A stretch of DNA of 64,000 bases from an uncultured Eubacteriales bacterium (GCA_902801765.1 CADCJO010000003.1:1-64000), one strand, 5' to 3'; counted from the stretch's first letter, positions 1 through 7,942 are shown. The notes: a model not told the origin generated them from the sequence alone. Program-made: numbers and translations.

Positions 1-96
1 CTTGATTCGATCAGTCAAGCAGTATCCACTAAATGGGTCCAGGGGGCGAAGTCCCCTGGTGCAGGGGTACGGGGGCCGCACAGGCCCCTGCTTCGT
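1..96 (+). repeat. Hairpin repeat R3, copy 1
   Basis: This segment matches, in inverted orientation, the stretch at 51992-52098. Shared landmarks are a CTAAATGGGTCCAGGGG core, a hairpin in which CCAGGGG and CCCCTGG surround a GAA loop, and a second hairpin GGGGCC/GGCCCC around GCACA. There is no coding potential. It lies downstream of the binding-protein gene. Its function is unknown; it looks like a dispersed structured repeat. Confidence 0.7.
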
Positions 97-155
97 TTCA
101 CTTAGTGAATTAAAGTGCCCTTTAATAAAACATCTGAAAGTTACAAAGGGAAAAT

Positions 156-189
156 CAGGCAGGCGCGCCAAGCATAGCGCACCTGCCTG
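156..189 (-). terminator. Rho-independent terminator of the binding-protein gene
   Basis: On the minus strand CAGGCAGGTGCGC pairs with GCGCGCCTGCCTG around a short loop, followed by ATTTTCCCTTT. It starts about 16 nt after the stop codon at 206. Confidence 0.75.
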
Positions 190-205
190 CGTAAGGTTTG
201 TTAAT

Positions 206-1723
206 TTACTTGTTCAGGGTCACGCCGGAGAAGTTATTGGCGTTGGAAGCGTTGGGAGCGAATCCCTGCAGGGCGGTGGAGGCCAGGAAGTATTCCTGGG
301 GGCTGGCCACGATGGCCACCACGCAATCGTTCAGGATGATGTTGGTGGCTTCCTTGTAGTATTCTTCGCGCTTGGCGGTGTCGGTGGTGGACTGGGCCAG
401 TTCGCACAGCTCGTCCACGCGGGCGTTGGAATAATCCTGGATGTTGGCGGAGGAGCCGGTCTTGAAGAAGAAGCCCACCGCGCGGCTGGGATCGCTGCCC
501 GCGCCGTTCTGGCACACCATGATGTCAAAGTCATGGCCGTTCCAGGCGTCCAGATACTGGCCGCGTTCCACGTCTTGCACGTTCACCTTGATGCCGATTT
601 CGGCCAGCTGCTGCTCCACCACCAGGCCGGTGTCCCGGATGCTGTCCAGCAGGCCCACGATGATGTTGGTTTCAAAGCCGTTGGGATAGCCGGCTTCCGC
701 CAGCAGGGTCTTGGCCTTTTCAATGTTCTGGGTGTAGTATTCGTTTTCAGCCACGTCCACGGCCCAGTGGCCCAGGGAGGCGGGCACGAAGCCGGACACC
801 AGCGCCTTGCCGTTGAAAGCGAAGTCAATGATCTCCTCGCGGTTCAGGGCCAGGTTGATGGCCTGACGCACCTTTTCATTGTCAAAGGGCGCGCGGTTGG
901 GGTTCAGGAACAGGCCGGTGTAGTTGCGGCTCTGATAGGAAACAGTCTGGATGTTGGCGTCGTTTTCCACCAGGTCCAGCATGGCGGTGTCGGCCACGAT
1001 CAGGTCCACCGCGCCGGTGCGCAGGGCGGCCAGACGGGCGGAAGCGTCGGTGAGCACATAGAATTCGATGGCGTCAAAGGTAGCTTTCCCCGCTTCATCA
1101 AAGTACTCCGGGAAGGCTTTCACAGTGATGCTGTTGTCCGGCACCCATTCGCCCAGGGTGTAGGGGCCGGTGCCGCCGTCCACCAGCAGCAGGCTGCCTT
1201 CATTGGCTTCCACCACGTCCTTGTCCACGATGGAGCAGTAGGAGGAGGAGAGGTTCGCCAGGAAAGGCGCGTTGATGTTTTTGAGCGTGATCTTCACAGT
1301 GGAATCGTCAATCACTTCCACGGTGTCGATGTCGCCCGCATAGCTGCTGGAGTTGCCCAGCGCACCCACATTGGGGTCAAGGATGCGCTCGAAGGAGTAT
1401 TTCACGTCCTCGGCGGTCATCTTGCGGCCGCTGTGGAAGGTCACGTTTTCGGCCAGGTGGAAAATGTAGGTCACGTCGTCGGGCTGCTCCCAGCTAGTGG
1501 CCAGCTCGGGAACGACGTTCAGGTTTTCATCCACGTCCACCAGGGTGTTGTACATCTGCGCGATCATACGCATGGAGGCCACGGCGGAAATGGTATGAGG
1601 GTCAAAGCCGCCCGCCGCGTCGGCGTCCACGCCGTAGCGAAGCACGTTTTCTTCCGCAACCGCCGCGGGAAGCAGGGACAGCGCCAGTATAAGCGCCAAT
1701 GCCACAGCAAACAATTTCTTCAT
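206..1723 (-). CDS. ABC transporter substrate-binding protein, peptide/nickel (SBP_bac_5) family
   Basis: The 505-residue product is the extracellular receptor of a peptide- or nickel-type ABC importer. Residues 1-23 form a signal peptide with an AVA/EE signal-peptidase-I-like site. The rest follows the family 5 pattern: an N-terminal VPELATSWE segment, then FHLAENVTFHSG, a VKYSFERILDP helix, and a C-terminal lobe with a KVRQAINLALNR segment. The start is supported by AGAGGTG upstream and by a promoter at 1811-1839. Oddly for a Gram-positive binding protein, no lipobox cysteine follows the hydrophobic segment, so anchoring is unclear. No permease or ATPase genes are adjacent, so it may be an orphan receptor or its partners may lie left of the window. 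The ligand cannot be told from sequence. Confidence 0.9.
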   Translation of the reverse strand: MKKLFAVALALILALSLLPAAVAEENVLRYGVDADAAGGFDPHTISAVASMRMIAQMYNTLVDVDENLNVVPELATSWEQPDDVTYIFHLAENVTFHSGRKMTAEDVKYSFERILDPNVGALGNSSSYAGDIDTVEVIDDSTVKITLKNINAPFLANLSSSYCSIVDKDVVEANEGSLLLVDGGTGPYTLGEWVPDNSITVKAFPEYFDEAGKATFDAIEFYVLTDASARLAALRTGAVDLIVADTAMLDLVENDANIQTVSYQSRNYTGLFLNPNRAPFDNEKVRQAINLALNREEIIDFAFNGKALVSGFVPASLGHWAVDVAENEYYTQNIEKAKTLLAEAGYPNGFETNIIVGLLDSIRDTGLVVEQQLAEIGIKVNVQDVERGQYLDAWNGHDFDIMVCQNGAGSDPSRAVGFFFKTGSSANIQDYSNARVDELCELAQSTTDTAKREEYYKEATNIILNDCVVAIVASPQEYFLASTALQGFAPNASNANNFSGVTLNK

Positions 1724-1810
1724 ACAAGCACCTCTTTTAGTTTATTTCCAAGCGCGTCCGCGCTTTGGCTCGATGTATGAACTGGCAACGATTCATCTTA
1801 TTCCTTGCAT

Positions 1811-1839
1811 ATTTTATCATAAACGAAATGAGAATACAA
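1811..1839 (-). promoter_or_regulatory. Sigma-A-type promoter for the binding-protein gene
   Basis: The minus strand has TTGTAT, a 17-nt spacer and TAAAAT. It lies about 90 nt upstream of the ATG at 1723. Confidence 0.6.
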
Positions 1840-1850
1840 GAAAGAAAATG

Positions 1851-1880
1851 AAAAAAGAAGCGTCGCGGCGCTTCTTTTTT
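1851..1880. terminator. Terminator after spoIVA
   Basis: An AAAAAAGAAGCG arm and a CGCTTCTTTTTT arm surround a short GC loop, giving T-runs on both strands. It follows the spoIVA stop codon and would end spoIVA transcription upstream of the next promoter. Confidence 0.8.
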
Positions 1881-1901
1881 CTGTTCACAGAATCACCCGT
1901 T

Positions 1902-3401
1902 TCACAGCAAAATCGTGATCATGCCGCCTTCGCCTTCGTTGAGCATTTTGGTCAGAGCGGACTGCACCTTTTCCTGGGTTTCGATGGGCAGGCGATTCAG
2001 CTTGGCGCTGACGCCCTCCTGAATCAGTTCTTTCAGGGACTTGCCGAAGAAGTTGGTTTCCCACAGGCTGGGCGGGTCTTTTTCGTACTGCTCGTTCAGG
2101 GTTTCCACAAAGGCTTCGCTCTGCTCCTGGGTGCCCAGAACGGGGGCGATTTCCGTTTCGATGTCGCTGCGGATAAGATGCAGCGTCGGCGCGGAAGCTT
2201 TCAGGCGCACGCCGTACCGGCTGCCCTGGCGCATCAGCTCCGGCGGCTGCAATTGGATTTCGCTCATGGCGGGCGTCACCAGGCCATAGCCCGTCTGCTG
2301 CACCGCCTTTAAAGCGCCAGCCACCCGGTCGTATTCCCGCTTGGCGGCGACCAGTTCCTTCATCAAGGACAGCAGATGTGCGTCCCCGGTGATGGTTTCG
2401 CCGCACTGCTCGCTGAGGATTTGGTTGAACAGCCCTTCCTTCACCGGCAGATCGAACAGCACCGCGCCTTCCCCCAGATCGACCTCCGTTTCCCGGGGCG
2501 TGAGCAGGTAATCCGAGCCCTGGAACGCGGCGGCAATTTCCTCCTTGTCCCGCACCTTATGGAGCGTTTCGCCCAGATTGCGGATGATTTCCAGGGCATG
2601 GGCGGGCAGCCAGTGGCTTTCCTCCAAAGCGCCCATCCAACTGGGCACCGCGAAGCGCACCTCCCGCAGCGGGAATTCCAGCAGCAGCCGGGACAAAAGC
2701 TGCTGGGCGTCCTCGGCCTGCATTTCCTTTATATTGAGCAGCGTCACCGGCACGTCGTACTTGCTTTCCAGCGACGCCCGCAGGGCTTTCGCTTCCCCGC
2801 TTTCCGGGTGCGCGGAATTCAGCACCACGGCGAAGGGCTTTTGCAGCGCCTTGAGCTGCCGGATCACCTGTTCCTCCGCGGGTACATAATTGGAGCGGGG
2901 CAGCTCGGCTACGGTGCCGTCGGTGGTCACCACCACGCCGACCGTGGCATGGTCGGCTATCACCTTCTGGGTGCCCAGCGCCGCCGCTTCCTCAAAAGGC
3001 AAGTCCTCCTCCGCCCAGGGGGTGGACACCATGCGGGCAGCCTCGCCCTCCTGGGTGCCCAAAGCTCCGGGAATCAGATACCCCACCGAATCCACCATCC
3101 GCACGCGCACGGCAGTGCGGGGGTCCAGCCGGATTTCCGCCGCCCCCTCCCCCGGCACGAATTTCGGCTGTGTGGTCATGATGGTCTTGCCCGACCCGGA
3201 CTGGGGCAGCTCATCCGTAAGCCTCTCGCGGCGGGGGCTGTCCGCCATAAAAGGCAGCACCATCTGTTCCATAAAATTGGCGATAAAGGTGCTCTTGCCC
3301 GTCCGAACCGGCCCCACCACGCCGATATACAAATCTCCCTGAGTTCTCTCCGCAATATCCCGATAGAAGGGCCGCGCGCCCTGTACGCTCTCCTGCGCCA
3401 T
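1902..3401 (-). CDS. spoIVA: Stage IV sporulation protein A, spore-coat morphogenetic ATPase
   Basis: SpoIVA polymerises on the outer forespore membrane using ATP and forms the platform for the spore coat. The 499-residue product is close to the family length (492 in Bacillus subtilis). A Walker A motif GPVRTGKS lies at residues 30-37, and GKTIMTTQPKFVP, HATVGVVVTTDGT and TGYGLVTPAMSEIQLQPPE match conserved family blocks. The C-terminus ends GGMITILL, like the family's membrane-targeting tail. An ATG 27 nt further upstream is in frame, but AAGGAGG sits 7 nt before 3401 and the protein then begins as the family does. It appears monocistronic here, followed by the terminator at 1851-1880. Its presence is the strongest evidence that the host sporulates. 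Confidence 0.96.
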   Translation of the reverse strand: MAQESVQGARPFYRDIAERTQGDLYIGVVGPVRTGKSTFIANFMEQMVLPFMADSPRRERLTDELPQSGSGKTIMTTQPKFVPGEGAAEIRLDPRTAVRVRMVDSVGYLIPGALGTQEGEAARMVSTPWAEEDLPFEEAAALGTQKVIADHATVGVVVTTDGTVAELPRSNYVPAEEQVIRQLKALQKPFAVVLNSAHPESGEAKALRASLESKYDVPVTLLNIKEMQAEDAQQLLSRLLLEFPLREVRFAVPSWMGALEESHWLPAHALEIIRNLGETLHKVRDKEEIAAAFQGSDYLLTPRETEVDLGEGAVLFDLPVKEGLFNQILSEQCGETITGDAHLLSLMKELVAAKREYDRVAGALKAVQQTGYGLVTPAMSEIQLQPPELMRQGSRYGVRLKASAPTLHLIRSDIETEIAPVLGTQEQSEAFVETLNEQYEKDPPSLWETNFFGKSLKELIQEGVSAKLNRLPIETQEKVQSALTKMLNEGEGGMITILL

Positions 3402-3497
3402 TCTTCCGCCTCCTTCACGCTGAACCATTTCACGGAATCCTATGCGCGGAAAAGCAATGGTAGAACTACGGCGTCTTTCCCCTACACGAGCGTTTTC

Positions 3498-3899
3498 TTA
3501 TATCCATTTTGTTTCCAAATATTTTTTTATCTCTGATAAAAAGAGCGCGGCATTCTCAACTTGCTCCGACACTTCTTCCTCTGACACAACGAAAAAGTCA
3601 TCATAATCGCTGCCAGTGCGCAGATCAAACAGCTCCGAAATGATTCTGGACAATCCCGCGTCAAACACGCCCGTTTTGATATACAGCCTGCGGAAGCTGC
3701 TTATGATGCCTGAATGATGCTTCATGTCGATCCCATCATAAGCGAGCACAGCCCGCATGGCGTGAAATACCGCGTAATATGCCCGGTTCGCCGCGCTTTT
3801 TGTATTCCCGGCTTCCAGCAGGCGTTTTGCCGCTTGCAGGCATTCCATGGCGTGGTCAAAACGGGCCTGAGACAATTCATTCAGCGCGTCATTGTCCAT
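3498..3899 (-). CDS. HEPN-domain protein, probable toxin of an MNT/HEPN (type VII) pair
   Basis: This 133-residue all-helical protein has the HEPN signature R-x6-H (RAYYAVFH, R39 and H46), the usual catalytic pair of HEPN ribonucleases. The chosen ATG at 3899 has GGGAGGGG just upstream and overlaps the end of the nucleotidyltransferase gene by 11 nt, so the two are translationally coupled. Known MNT/HEPN pairs work as toxin-antitoxin systems in which the MNT partner adds AMP to the HEPN protein and silences it. That this pair behaves the same way is inferred from gene order and motifs. A longer in-frame ORF reaches 3968 but has no ribosome site and runs deep into the neighbouring gene. Confidence 0.85.
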   Translation of the reverse strand: MDNDALNELSQARFDHAMECLQAAKRLLEAGNTKSAANRAYYAVFHAMRAVLAYDGIDMKHHSGIISSFRRLYIKTGVFDAGLSRIISELFDLRTGSDYDDFFVVSEEEVSEQVENAALFLSEIKKYLETKWI

Positions 3900-4224
3900 A
3901 TCGAATCCCCTCCCGGATGACGTTTTGATAGTATGGAACGGAAGCCCCATATCGTTTGAACTGGTCACTTGGTTTGATGGAAACGGAAACGGTCACATCA
4001 TGCTTCAGGCTCAGCCTGCTTGTCACGTCCGCAGCAATCTTCCGCAAAGGAGCAAGATCATTGGAGGAAACGGTCAGCAGGATGTCCACGTCTGAATCCT
4101 TGTGAGCATCCCCGCGGGCAAAGGAGCCATACAGATAGGCGTCGTCAATCGGACAGTCAAAACGGCTTCCGCACTGGCGATATACTTCGCCGAGGATTTC
4201 TATGGCCTGCTTCTGCGTACACAT
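3889..4224 (-). CDS. Minimal nucleotidyltransferase (MNT), probable antitoxin
   Basis: The 111-residue protein carries the nucleotidyltransferase motif GSFARGD at residues 33-39, followed by SDVDIL with metal-binding D45 and D47. The ribosome site AAGGAGG precedes the ATG by 7 nt, and a good promoter lies at 4253-4281. It is the first gene of a two-gene unit with the HEPN gene. Its predicted role is to adenylylate the HEPN toxin; MNT proteins of this size lack the extra domains of aminoglycoside nucleotidyltransferases, so a resistance role is unlikely. Confidence 0.87.
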   Translation of the reverse strand: MCTQKQAIEILGEVYRQCGSRFDCPIDDAYLYGSFARGDAHKDSDVDILLTVSSNDLAPLRKIAADVTSRLSLKHDVTVSVSIKPSDQFKRYGASVPYYQNVIREGIRYGQ

Positions 4225-4252
4225 GTTTTTTCCTCCTTGTTTTTCTGCGTAT

Positions 4253-4281
4253 ATTATAAAACACTATGAACGACGAATCAA
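4253..4281 (-). promoter_or_regulatory. Sigma-A promoter for the MNT/HEPN pair
   Basis: The minus strand has TTGATT, a 17-nt spacer and TATAAT, 28 nt upstream of the MNT ATG. Confidence 0.7.
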
Positions 4282-4292
4282 GAAATGAAAGC

Positions 4293-4331
4293 GGCATGGC
4301 AACCAGTCAAAGAGACGATTCGCCATGCCAA
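4293..4331 (-). terminator. Probable terminator after cysS
   Basis: GGCATGGC and GCCATGCC form a stem just after the cysS stop codon. The loop is long and the T-tract weak (GCTTTCATTTC), so termination is probable rather than certain. Confidence 0.5.
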
Positions 4332-4343
4332 AAGATTGAATGA

Positions 4344-5741
4344 TTATACCTTGGTAATATTCTGCCCCTGGGGGGTATCCTTCACGATGTAGCCCGCGGC
4401 GGCCAGGGCGTCGCGGAGCTCGTCGCTGCGCTTCCAGTTCTTTTCCTTACGGGCCTGGGCGCGCTCGTCGGCCATCTGCTGAATTTCAGGGGGAAGCCCT
4501 TCTTCCGCTTCCTTCATGAGCAGGCCCAGCACTCCGGTCAACTCCAGCAGCGTCTTGAGCACACCCTCCACGGCGGCTTTGCCGCTCTGCTGGTTCAGAC
4601 TTACGTTGGCGTCCTTCACGATTTCAAAGATCGCGCCCAGGGCGTCGGCGGTGTTCAGGTCGTCGTCCATGGCGGCGTCGAAGCGGTCGGCGTATTCCCT
4701 GACGCGGGAAAGCAGCGCTTCCTCGTCGGCGGTCAGGGCTTTGTCCGGCGCGTTCTTTTTGAGGAACAGCAGGTTTTCCCGGGCGGTGTACAGCCGCTGC
4801 AGGGAGGCGTGAGCCTGGGCCACCATGTCCCGGCTGAAATTGATGGGGCTGCGGTAGTGGGCGGAGAGCATGAACATACGGATGTCCTCGGGGTCGTATT
4901 CCTTCACGATGTCCCGCACAGTGAAGAAGTTGCCCAGGGACTTGCTCATCTTTTCGTTGTCGATGTTGATGAAGCCGTTGTGCATCCAGTACCGGGCAAA
5001 GGGCTTGCCGGTGGCGCATTCGCTCTGGGCCACTTCGTTTTCGTGGTGGGGGAAAAGCAGGTCCTTGCCGCCGCAGTGAATGTCGAAGGTTTCGCCCAGG
5101 TATTTCATGCTCATGGCGGAGCATTCGATGTGCCAGCCGGGACGGCCCATGCCCCAGGGAGAATTCCAGGCGGGCTCGTTGGGTTTTTGGGCCTTCCAGA
5201 GGGCGAAGTCGGCGGGGTTCTTTTTCACCTCGTCTACGTCGATGCGGGCGCCGGCTTCCAGGTCGTCCAGGTTCTGGCCGGACAGCTTGCCGTAGCCCAT
5301 GTCCTTCTTGGTGTCGAAGTACACGTCGCCATCCACCTCGTAGGCGTAGCCCTTGTCCTCCAGTGTCTTTACCAAATGGATGATTTCGCCGATGTGCTCC
5401 GTGGCTCGGGGATGCACCGTGGCGGGGCGGATGCCCAGGGACTTGGCGTCCTGATAATATTCCTGGATGAACCGGTCGCCCAGCTCCTTCACCGTGATGC
5501 CTTCCTTGTTGGCGCGCTTGATCATCTTGTCGTCGATGTCGGTGAAGTTCTGCACGAAGGTCACTTCGTACCCCCGGTGCTCAAAGTACCGCCGCAGCAC
5601 GTCGAAGGTGATGAAGGGACGGGCGTTGCCGATGTGGAAATAATCGTACACCGTGGGGCCGCAGGCGTAAATGCCCACCTTGCCTTCATGAAGCGGGACG
5701 AATTCTTCCTTTTTCCGAGTAGCGCTGTTGTAAATCTGCAT
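4344..5741 (-). CDS. cysS: Cysteine--tRNA ligase
   Basis: CysS charges tRNA-Cys with cysteine in the cytoplasm. The 465-residue product has the class I motifs HIGN (residues 36-39) and KMSKS (264-268), and the four zinc ligands that select cysteine: C27, C207, H232 and E236 (in CGPT, ECSAMS and FPHHENE). An in-frame ATG five codons upstream lies inside the ribosome site (ATGGAGG), so the ATG at 5741 with GGAGG 8 nt before it is preferred. The gene follows cysE by 15 nt, and both should be controlled by the T-box leader at 6450-6686, linking cysteine synthesis to cysteine charging. Confidence 0.97.
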   Translation of the reverse strand: MQIYNSATRKKEEFVPLHEGKVGIYACGPTVYDYFHIGNARPFITFDVLRRYFEHRGYEVTFVQNFTDIDDKMIKRANKEGITVKELGDRFIQEYYQDAKSLGIRPATVHPRATEHIGEIIHLVKTLEDKGYAYEVDGDVYFDTKKDMGYGKLSGQNLDDLEAGARIDVDEVKKNPADFALWKAQKPNEPAWNSPWGMGRPGWHIECSAMSMKYLGETFDIHCGGKDLLFPHHENEVAQSECATGKPFARYWMHNGFINIDNEKMSKSLGNFFTVRDIVKEYDPEDIRMFMLSAHYRSPINFSRDMVAQAHASLQRLYTARENLLFLKKNAPDKALTADEEALLSRVREYADRFDAAMDDDLNTADALGAIFEIVKDANVSLNQQSGKAAVEGVLKTLLELTGVLGLLMKEAEEGLPPEIQQMADERAQARKEKNWKRSDELRDALAAAGYIVKDTPQGQNITKV

Positions 5742-5756
5742 TGTGTTTTCCTCCAT

Positions 5757-6449
5757 TTATTTTGTACTCTTGTTTTCACGTCCCGGGCAGTCCTGCAATT
5801 CGCAGTGCTCGCAGTCATGCTGCCCGCCTTCGGTTTCCAGTTCCAGCTGTTCCAGCTTGCCTTCGATGGCGCGCACCTTTTCCAGCATCGGGTCGGGCAG
5901 GTCGCCGTGGTTCAGGTCAATTTCGTTTCTCGTGGCGGGGCCGCGCACGATGCGGCCGGGGTTGCCGACCACGGTACAGTGGGAAGGCACGTCCTTCAGC
6001 ACGATGGCCCCCGCGCCGATCTTCACATAGTCCCCGATGGTGATCGGCCCCAGCACCTTCGCCCCGGCGCCGACGGTGACGCCCTTGCCGATGGTGGGAT
6101 GGCGTTTGCCAGTGTCCTTGCCGGTGCCGCCAAGGGTCGCGCCTTGGTAAATGGTCACGTCGTCGCCCACCTCGGCGGTTTCGCCGATCACCACGCCGGT
6201 GCCGTGGTCGATGAACACGCCGCTGCCGATGGTCGCGCCGGGGTGAATGTCGATGCCGGTGCGCTTGTAGGAATGAAAGTTGATCAGCCGGGCCAGAAAG
6301 AAATGACCTTTCAGATATGCCCTGTGCGCCCGGCGATGGCTGCGCAGGGCTTTGAAGCCCGGATAACAGAAGAACACCTCAGCCTTGGAATGCACCGCCG
6401 GGTCGCGCTTGATCACCGCGTCCAGGTCGCGCTTCAGGGTGTCGAACAT
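5757..6449 (-). CDS. cysE: Serine O-acetyltransferase
   Basis: CysE converts L-serine and acetyl-CoA to O-acetylserine, the first step of cysteine synthesis. The 230-residue protein has a helical N-terminus and a left-handed beta-helix of hexapeptide repeats (GIDIHPGATIGSGVFIDH, then VVIGETAEVGDDVTIYQGA), with the active-site DHGTG and the VVGNPGR C-terminal turn. The C-terminal tail is cysteine-rich (CEHCELQDC), which is not needed for catalysis and could bind metal or sense redox state. An upstream in-frame ATG at 6512 lies inside the T-box leader and is rejected; GAGGGGG precedes the ATG at 6449. Confidence 0.95.
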   Translation of the reverse strand: MFDTLKRDLDAVIKRDPAVHSKAEVFFCYPGFKALRSHRRAHRAYLKGHFFLARLINFHSYKRTGIDIHPGATIGSGVFIDHGTGVVIGETAEVGDDVTIYQGATLGGTGKDTGKRHPTIGKGVTVGAGAKVLGPITIGDYVKIGAGAIVLKDVPSHCTVVGNPGRIVRGPATRNEIDLNHGDLPDPMLEKVRAIEGKLEQLELETEGGQHDCEHCELQDCPGRENKSTK

Positions 6450-6686
6450 AGGCTTTTCCCCCTCTGACGAAAAGCGCGCCGTTCCCATCAGAGAACGGCG
6501 CGCCGCTAACAATCCACTCTTATTTCATGGCTTCGCCTTAACGCGGCGCATACGGAGCAGAATACTCTCTTTCTTCCGCTCAGCTCCCGGGCGCACTGTC
6601 CGCCTGGACGTGAACGCGCTTTCAGCCGATGACGCGCTCTCTCTTGCCGTCCTGTTCCGCGAACGTTTTTCCCGTTCTTCGCTCCC
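6450..6686 (-). ncRNA. T-box leader RNA, probably tRNA-Cys specific
   Basis: Between a strong promoter and cysE the minus strand carries T-box landmarks. AGAGAGCGCG...GGCTGAAAGCGCG has the form of the distal stem I. AAGAGTGGATT is the T-box core, and its UGGA bulge would pair with a tRNA ending in UCCA, as tRNA-Cys (U73) does. GCGGCG, which can pair with an upstream CGCCGC, would form the antiterminator. A competing terminator (GCGCGCCGTTC/GAACGGCGCGC, then TTTT) spans 6470-6503. Uncharged tRNA should favour read-through into cysE-cysS. The specifier codon is uncertain: TGC occurs at 6595-6593 and at 6559-6557. Confidence 0.85.
6470..6503 (-). terminator. Intrinsic terminator of the cysE T-box leader
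   Basis: An 11-bp GC-rich stem, GCGCGCCGTTC paired with GAACGGCGCGC, is followed by only four T residues on the minus strand. Its 5' arm overlaps the putative antiterminator sequence. Confidence 0.75.
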
Positions 6687-6690
6687 TGTT

Positions 6691-6719
6691 ATTATATGCT
6701 CGGGAAAGGGAAAAGTCAA
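6691..6719 (-). promoter_or_regulatory. Sigma-A promoter of the cysE-cysS operon
   Basis: The minus strand has TTGACT, a 17-nt spacer and a perfect TATAAT, a few nucleotides before the start of the T-box leader. Confidence 0.85.
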
Positions 6720-6725
6720 TCCCTT

Positions 6726-7853
6726 TTACTTCACCACGATCAAGTCGTATTCCCGCGTTCCCAGGCCGATCTTTTCGCCGTGGGCGAGGGTTTCCTTCCA
6801 GTGTACGTTGGGGTTGCTGTCCTTGAAGTGATCGTGGTAGTGGTGCCAGTCGGGCTTGGCCAAATTGTCGCCCAGCTGGCTGTTGCGGAAAGGCGTGGCT
6901 TGCTGGCACAGATCAACGCAAGCCTGATCCAGCGCCACGGGGTCGAAGGAGGCCAGCATCCCGATATTGGGCAGGATGGGTGCGTCGTTTTCACCGTGAC
7001 AGTCGCAGTTGGGCGACACGTCCATGATCAGGCTGATGTGGAAGCAGGGGCGGCCATAGACCACGGCCTGGGTGTACTCCGCCATTTTGCGGCAGAGCAT
7101 GTCCCCGGCGCTGTCGTTCATGTTGGCGATGGCGTCAAAAGCGCAGGCGCCGATACAGCGGCCGCAACCCTTGCAGATCGCGGGGTCGATATATGCCTTG
7201 TGATCCGCGCCGTAGGAGATGGCGTCGCTGCCGCACTCCTTGGCGCACCGGCCGCAGCCCCGGCAGGCGTCCTGATCCACTTCAGGGGTGCCGTCGTTGT
7301 GCTGGTTCATCTTGCCCGCGCGGCTGCCGCAGCCCATGCCCAGATTCTTGATCGCCCCGCCGAAGCCAGTGGCTTCATGGCCTTTGAAATGGCTGAGGGA
7401 AATGACCACGTCGGCGTCCATGATGGCCCGGCCGATGAGGGCGGTCTTGCAGTATTCTCCGTTTTGCACCGGCACTTCGATATCGTCCGTGCCCCGCAGG
7501 CCGTCGGCGATGATGACGTGGCAGCCGGTGGTAACGCTGTTGAAACCGTTGATTTCAGCGTTCAGCAAATGATCCACCGCGTTTTTACGGCTGCCGGGAT
7601 AGAGGGTGTTGCAGTCGGTGAGGAAAGGCTTGCCGCCCAGCTCCTTGATCACGTCCGCCACGGCCTTCACATAGTTGGGCCGCAGGAAAGCGAAGTTGCC
7701 CAGTTCGCCAAAATGCATCTTGATGGCCACAAACTTGCCGTCAAAGTCAATGTCGCCGATGCCCGCTTTTTTGATCAGCCGCTGCAGCTTCACGCCCTGG
7801 CTCACGCCCAGGCGGGTGCGGAAATCTGAAAAATAAACCTTGGCTTTGCTCAT
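6726..7853 (-). CDS. DUF362 domain protein with two 4Fe-4S ferredoxin motifs
   Basis: The 375-residue protein belongs to the DUF362/ferredoxin family, common in anaerobes and of unproven function. Two typical clusters are visible, CRGCGRCAKEC and CKGCGRCIGAC, inserted in a DUF362 body with blocks such as VAIKMHFGELGN, SHFKGHEATGFGGAIKN and DPVALDQACVD. AAAGGAGG precedes the ATG at 7853; an ATG nine codons upstream lacks one. It has its own promoter with a catabolite-repression-like site inside the spacer. Electron transfer is inferred from the clusters; partner and substrate are unknown. Confidence 0.88.
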   Translation of the reverse strand: MSKAKVYFSDFRTRLGVSQGVKLQRLIKKAGIGDIDFDGKFVAIKMHFGELGNFAFLRPNYVKAVADVIKELGGKPFLTDCNTLYPGSRKNAVDHLLNAEINGFNSVTTGCHVIIADGLRGTDDIEVPVQNGEYCKTALIGRAIMDADVVISLSHFKGHEATGFGGAIKNLGMGCGSRAGKMNQHNDGTPEVDQDACRGCGRCAKECGSDAISYGADHKAYIDPAICKGCGRCIGACAFDAIANMNDSAGDMLCRKMAEYTQAVVYGRPCFHISLIMDVSPNCDCHGENDAPILPNIGMLASFDPVALDQACVDLCQQATPFRNSQLGDNLAKPDWHHYHDHFKDSNPNVHWKETLAHGEKIGLGTREYDLIVVK

Positions 7854-7914
7854 AAAAAATCCTCCTTTGCCATAACACAATTAATGGATTCTTTTTGTCG
7901 TATCCTGTTTCCAT

Positions 7915-7942
7915 CTTATAATGAAAGCGCTTGAAAAGTCAA
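7915..7942 (-). promoter_or_regulatory. Promoter of the DUF362 gene with an overlapping cre-like site
   Basis: The minus strand has TTGACT, a 16-nt spacer and TATAAG. The spacer (7921-7934) reads TGAAAGCGCTTGA on the plus strand, close to the CcpA cre consensus. Binding there would block RNA polymerase, so catabolite repression is a reasonable prediction. Confidence 0.6.

Noticed and set aside
2..1780. A 592-codon plus-strand frame at the left edge
   Set aside because: It is antisense to the binding-protein gene and crosses its terminator and promoter.
4809..6467. A 552-codon plus-strand frame opposite cysS and cysE
   Set aside because: It runs antisense across two recognised genes, has no ribosome site and no family resemblance.
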